Shown piece after piece: positions 60,428 to 64,000 of a stretch of DNA of 64,000 nucleotides. The stretch is taken from positions 186,001 through 250,000 of the forward strand of contig NSGV01000004.1 in NCBI GenBank assembly GCA_002300355.1, written 5' to 3'. The notes under the pieces are model-generated. The model was given only the letters and a program-made list of their open reading frames with translations. It made no database searches and was not told where the DNA came from. Origin of the DNA: Streptomyces sp. TLI_235 (GTDB lineage: Bacteria; Actinomycetota; Actinomycetes; Streptomycetales; Streptomycetaceae). Within the stretch, counting starts at the first letter, position 1; each line of letters starts with the position of its first letter. A program made the translations under genes and the position numbers.

Positions 60428-60752
60428 GCCGGGGGTGCGGAGGGGGCCCTCCCGCCGAAGGCCGGGGGTGCGTCGACCGCCCGGAACAGGCAACCCCGCT
60501 GTCGCACGGACGGAGTAGTCCCGCCATGCTCCCGCCGTCCTCCCGCCAGCCGGTCGAGCGGCCGGAAAGCCGGGGTCCGGTTGTGGCGGCAGCCGGGCCA
60601 TGGGGCAGGATGGCAGTCCGTTCGGAATGCGTACATCCGCTCCGACGCGGCTGCGCACAACACGACCTGACAGGCGACAAGGTGACGACACAGTACATAC
60701 GGCGGCCGGCGGCGGCCCGTTCCCTCGCCCTCCATGCTGCGGGGGCGGGACG
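60428..60752. other. Intergenic region upstream of the channel gene
   Basis: 325 bases without a supported gene. It likely contains the promoter of the channel gene; the AT-richer part is 60640-60700. Confidence 0.4.
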
Positions 60753-61862
60753 GTGACCCGGGACCTGGTCCTGCACGACTGGGTGGTGGCCGGCATCGCG
60801 CTGGCCTCCGGCTGTGTGGCCGGTCTGGTGCTGCGGGCTCTGATGAAGTGGCTGGGCAAGCACGCGGGCAGGACCAAGTGGAGCGGGGACGACATCATCG
60901 TCGACGCGCTGCGCACCGTCGTCCCCTGGGCGGCCGTGATCGCCGGGGCCGCGGTGGCCGCTTCGGCCCTGCCGCTCACCGTGCGGATCGGGGGGCTGGT
61001 CGACCAGTCGCTGACGGCCGTGCTCATCGTCATCGCGACGCTCAGCGCGGCCCGGGTGGTGGCCGGGCTGGTGCAGTCGGTGGCCGCGTCCCGGACGGGC
61101 GTCGCGGCGTCCGCGACCATCTTCGTCAACATCACCCGCATCGTGGTGCTGTCGATGGGCGTCCTCGTGGCCCTGGAGACCCTCGGGGTGTCCATCGCCC
61201 CGCTCGTCACCGCCCTCGGGGTGGGCGGTCTCGCGGTCGCGCTGGCCTTGCAGGACACCCTCGCCAACCTCTTCGCGGGTGTGCACATCCTCGCCTCGAA
61301 GACGGTCCAGCCGGGTGACTACATCCGGCTCACCAGCGGGGAGGAGGGGTACGTCGTCGACATCAACTGGCGCAACAGCGTGGTGCGCAACCTGTCGAAC
61401 AACCTGGTGATCATCCCCAACGGCCGCCTGGCGCGGACGAACATGACGAACTACTCCCAGCCCGAGCAGAAGCTGTCGATCCTGGTCCAGGTCGGGGTCG
61501 GCTACGACAGCGACCTGGAGCACGTGGAGAGGGTCACCCTCGACGTCGTCGACAGCGTGATGGCCGACATCAGCGGTGGCGTGCCCGACCACGAGGCCGC
61601 CGTCCGTTTCCACACCTTCGCGGACTCCAGGATCAACTTCACGGTGATCCTGGGCGTCGGCGAGTTCAGCGACCAGTACCGGATCAAGCACGAGTTCATC
61701 AAGCGCCTGCACCAGCGGTACCGGACGGAGGGCATCTCGATCCCCGCGCCCACACGCACGGTCTCGCTGCAGCAGGACGGGGCGGGCGCACCGTCGTCCA
61801 TTCCGCCGCTTCCGCACCAGTGGGAAGCATCGTCCGAGGTGCTGGCGGACCGGCGGCGGTAG
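60753..61862 (+). CDS. MscS-family mechanosensitive channel
   Basis: 370 residues from GTG 60753 after a G-rich site. Four membrane segments: VVAGIALASGCVAGLVLRAL, VVPWAAVIAGAAVAASALPL, LTAVLIVIATLSAARVVAGL and the pore helix region ALGVGGLAVALALQDTLANL. The cytoplasmic beta domain starts at FAGVHILASKTVQPGDYIRL and has IIPNGRLARTNMTNYSQPE. The pore-lining Gly/Ala pattern is the MscS type. It should release solutes on osmotic downshift. Transposase scars lie on both sides. Confidence 0.95.
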   Translation: MTRDLVLHDWVVAGIALASGCVAGLVLRALMKWLGKHAGRTKWSGDDIIVDALRTVVPWAAVIAGAAVAASALPLTVRIGGLVDQSLTAVLIVIATLSAARVVAGLVQSVAASRTGVAASATIFVNITRIVVLSMGVLVALETLGVSIAPLVTALGVGGLAVALALQDTLANLFAGVHILASKTVQPGDYIRLTSGEEGYVVDINWRNSVVRNLSNNLVIIPNGRLARTNMTNYSQPEQKLSILVQVGVGYDSDLEHVERVTLDVVDSVMADISGGVPDHEAAVRFHTFADSRINFTVILGVGEFSDQYRIKHEFIKRLHQRYRTEGISIPAPTRTVSLQQDGAGAPSSIPPLPHQWEASSEVLADRRR

Positions 61863-61879
61863 CCGGCGCGGGGGCTAGC

Positions 61880-62060
61880 TAGGCCGTTTCTTTCCGATCA
61901 CCGATTGTTGGTCCGACCGCGCCGTTAACTGACGCGCAGTGGGCGCGGACAGAGCCGTTGTTGCCGGACCGGATGCCGAAGCGGGGCGGGCGTTGGCGGG
62001 ATCATCGCCAGGTGATCGACGCGATCGCGTGGACGCTCCACACCGGCTCGCAGCTTTGTC
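61880..62060 (+). mobile_element. IS5-family transposase N-terminal scar
   Basis: After a possible terminal repeat (GGCCGTTTCTTTCCGATCAC at 61882), the frame from 61925 reads LTDAQWARTEPLLPDRMPKR and GGRWRDHRQVIDAIAWTL, the DUF4096 N terminus of IS5-family transposases. Homology ends after HTGSQ and the rest of the element is missing. Confidence 0.75.
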
Positions 62061-62134
62061 GGCGACTTCACCTGTCCAGGCCGTGGCACAACCCAATCAA
62101 CGACCGCACCGCACCAAAGTCACCGGTATTGGCC

Positions 62135-62878
62135 CTAGCCCATCGGCGCCTGCCGCTGCACGGTCGGCGCCTCCGAGGGCGCGGCGGGCCGGCCCCCGGC
62201 CGCTGTGGGTGTCCCGGCGGCGACCGTCGGCGCCTCCGTACCGCCCACCGGCACCTCCCCGGCGGCGGCAGGCGCGTGTCGCTCGTCGGGGGGAAGCAGT
62301 GCGACGCCGTGCCGTAGTTCCACCGCACCCGGCAGGTCGAACATGCGCTGCCGCTGGGCGACGACGTGCCGGTCGACCGTGAGGGTGCCGGCCACGGTGC
62401 AGTGCCCGGACCGCACCGCCTCCAGCCGCCCCTCCCGCACCACCGCGACCAGCCCGGCCAGCGCGAACTTCACCGACAGCTCCATCGTGACGCTGCCGAG
62501 CTGGGCGCCGTCCAGCAGCAGGGCCACGCTCGGGCTGTTGGTGGACGAGATGCGGTGGGTGGCCATCGCCACCAGTTCCTCGCTGCCGGGGGTGTCGCGG
62601 GTCCGGCGGGCGGCGGCCCGCAGTTCGGCGTGGCGGCACCAGCCGCCGACCGCGACGTCGAGGAGTTCGAGTCCGAGGAATCGGTCCAGCATTCCGGCGA
62701 CCTCGCCCTCGACGGCGCGCCCGGCGGAGGCGGTGAGTCCGCGGACACCGCCGACCAGGCTGCCGACCGTGTCGTGCTCGTGCAGCGATCCGGCGATCGC
62801 GTCGACCGGATTCTCCCGTCCGGGGTCGAACAGGAAGTCCCGTACGGTGACCGGCTCCGCCGCCGTGGTCGTGGTCAT
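62135..62878 (-). CDS. Conserved hypothetical protein coupled to the Ig-like surface protein
   Basis: 247 residues. Mixed alpha/beta body (DRFLGLELLDVAVGGWCRHA, ELVAMATHRISSTNSPSVAL, SVTMELSVKFALAGLVAVVR, GHCTVAGTLTVDRHVVAQRQ) and a low-complexity Ala/Pro/Thr tail from about residue 205. No signal peptide or membrane helix. Its ATG overlaps the stop of the upstream gene by four bases, so the pair is co-translated. I recall similar uncharacterised Streptomyces proteins in such pairs but no function. Confidence 0.75.
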   Translation of the reverse strand: MTTTTAAEPVTVRDFLFDPGRENPVDAIAGSLHEHDTVGSLVGGVRGLTASAGRAVEGEVAGMLDRFLGLELLDVAVGGWCRHAELRAAARRTRDTPGSEELVAMATHRISSTNSPSVALLLDGAQLGSVTMELSVKFALAGLVAVVREGRLEAVRSGHCTVAGTLTVDRHVVAQRQRMFDLPGAVELRHGVALLPPDERHAPAAAGEVPVGGTEAPTVAAGTPTAAGGRPAAPSEAPTVQRQAPMG

Positions 62879-64000
62879 GGGTCCGCCTCCTCGATGGTGG
62901 GGGTGCCGGGGGCCGGGCGCGGTTCCAGCCGTACGGTGCGGCTGGGTCCGGCCTGGTCGGTGTGCTCGGTCAGGACCGTACCTGTGGTGCCGGCAGGGTG
63001 GGGTTCGAGCCGGATGTGCCGGTCCGCCCAGCGCGGCCCGCGGCGGCGGCTCAGCAGGTACGCGGCGCCGGCGGCCAGCAGCACCCCAGCGCCCAGGGCG
63101 GGGCCGACCACCCCGGCCGGGTCCGTCGACCCGCCACCGCCGCCGCCCCCGCCGCCGCCGCCCCCGTTATCGGACGGCTCCACCGTGAACGCGGCGTCGT
63201 CGGTCATCGCCGGGAAGTCCGGACAGGTGGCGGTGAGGATCAGGCTGCCCGCCGGTGCGTCGGCCGGCACGGACACTTCCACGGCGAACTCGCCCGCCTG
63301 GTCGACCGGGGTGCTGACCGACAGACTCGCGTCCTCCCAGAAGAGCTCGACGTCGCTGGCCTGGCAGGAGAACCCCGTGCCGCTGGCCTCAACCGGATCT
63401 CCCGCCGTCCCACTCCCGGGGTCGACGGTGAGGATCGGCTCGTCCGTCGACCCGCCGCCACCGCCCCCGCCACCACCCCCGCCGCCGTTGTCGACCGTGA
63501 ACGTCTCCTGGTCCCCGACCTCCGCGCGCTGGGCGCAGTACGCCGCGACGGTGTGGTCACCGGGCGATGCGTCCGAAGGCACGGTGACCGGCAGCTCGAA
63601 GTCGCCCGTGCTCCCCGTGACAGACGTGGCGAGCTCGTTGCCGTCGTCCCAGGCCAGCACCACCTCGTCGCCCGGGCAGACGAATCCGGTGCCGGAGGCG
63701 GTGAAGGGGTCGTCGGCCTGGCCGCGCCGCGGGTCCAGCGTCAGGTCGGCGTTCGCGACCGGCGTCTCCTCCACGACGAACGGGGCGGTGCCCCTCACCC
63801 ACTCGGCCGGCTCCGAGGTCTCCTTCAGCACCGGCTTGACCAGGCATTCCAGGGTGATGGAGTGCCGGCCGGGGGAGGCATCCTCAGGGACGATCATGGT
63901 TTCGGTGACCGTCTCGGCAGTGGTGACGGCGGCGGTCGCACCCGGGAGGGGCGCGCCGTCCCAGAGCAGCCCGGCGGACGCGCCGGCAGCGCACCCGGTG
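62875..64000 (-). CDS. Repeat-containing Ig-like membrane-anchored surface protein, 5' end outside
   Basis: 375 codons visible, with the frame open to the window edge. Modules of about 100 residues repeat: LDPRRGQADDPFTASGTGFV and VDPGSGTAGDPVEASGTGFS start two of them, each with a Cys soon after and a W-D/E pair (VLAWDDG, ELFWEDA). Runs of 12 glycines separate the modules and the anchor. A membrane helix (VVGPALGAGVLLAAGAAYLL) is followed by a cytoplasmic tail with RLEPHPAG/RLEPRPAP repeats. It faces outside; ligand unknown. Confidence 0.85.
   Translation of the reverse strand, partial: TGCAAGASAGLLWDGAPLPGATAAVTTAETVTETMIVPEDASPGRHSITLECLVKPVLKETSEPAEWVRGTAPFVVEETPVANADLTLDPRRGQADDPFTASGTGFVCPGDEVVLAWDDGNELATSVTGSTGDFELPVTVPSDASPGDHTVAAYCAQRAEVGDQETFTVDNGGGGGGGGGGGGSTDEPILTVDPGSGTAGDPVEASGTGFSCQASDVELFWEDASLSVSTPVDQAGEFAVEVSVPADAPAGSLILTATCPDFPAMTDDAAFTVEPSDNGGGGGGGGGGGGSTDPAGVVGPALGAGVLLAAGAAYLLSRRRGPRWADRHIRLEPHPAGTTGTVLTEHTDQAGPSRTVRLEPRPAPGTPTIEEADP

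Overview
The window is very GC-rich actinomycete DNA with short intergenic gaps, many GTG starts, G-rich Shine-Dalgarno sites and Streptomyces-type families: a SARP/AfsR-like regulator, WYL, DUF4097 and DUF1203 proteins, a LppU/SCO3897-like protein, DUF5987-type Tat proteins and secreted thermolysin. This fits Streptomyces or Kitasatospora. No ribosomal, tRNA or central housekeeping genes are present. There are many regulators, secreted hydrolases, transposase scars and broken genes, so it reads as an accessory, possibly chromosome-arm, region. This is inferred from content only.

Layout. 1-9 kb: the end of a GPP34 gene, a LysR/EamA divergent pair, an FHA membrane protein followed by a small protein sharing an Asn-Val-x-Gly-Asn/Asp-Gln motif (both with a rare TTA codon), a TetR/SDR divergent pair, a secreted M4 metallopeptidase and a P-loop kinase. 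9-19.5 kb: a GHL10 glycosidase, HEAT-repeat and hypothetical proteins, prolyl aminopeptidase directly followed by an N-terminally truncated LppU-like gene, a beta-lactamase-fold hydrolase and an inositol-monophosphatase-like protein with altered metal ligands. 19.5-20.8 kb: a scrapyard of IS630, carboxymuconolactone decarboxylase and DMT-transporter fragments around one intact lipoprotein gene. 20.9-32 kb: a VOC protein, a large SARP-NB-ARC regulator, an MBL hydrolase, an actinophage-type lysin with an endonuclease/exonuclease/phosphatase-fold protein, an L,D-transpeptidase lipoprotein, and an alpha/beta hydrolase that appears to have lost its whole catalytic triad. 32-46.8 kb: small membrane proteins, an ArsR-like regulator, a secreted protein, an I66-like protease inhibitor, WYL/VOC and MarR/MBL divergent pairs, a second GPP34 protein, a secreted cyclophilin and an APH-family kinase, with several genes carrying single-base frameshifts in G/C runs.

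46.8-55.3 kb: an 860-bp IS5-group element sits inside the signal peptide of a ricin-type lectin gene, and the uninterrupted gene can be rebuilt exactly. Next come a three-gene operon (secreted protein, Tat DUF5987-like subunit, GMC oxidoreductase) and a divergent set with a two-domain beta protein, a GMC oxidoreductase that has lost its FAD-binding middle, and a GntR/FCD regulator. 55.4-64 kb: a DUF4097 gene under a promoter packed with TTGCAACG-like repeats, a beta-lactamase-fold hydrolase, a methyltransferase, a DUF2975/XRE pair with a perfect operator-like palindrome, an MscS channel between two transposase scars, and a repeat-containing Ig-like surface protein running off the window.

The recurrent logic is regulator plus divergent enzyme, each pair with an inverted repeat in the shared gap: TetR/SDR, WYL/VOC, MarR/MBL, LysR/EamA and possibly GntR/GMC locus. 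Domain calls come from reading the translated sequence and recalled family patterns; no database search was possible.
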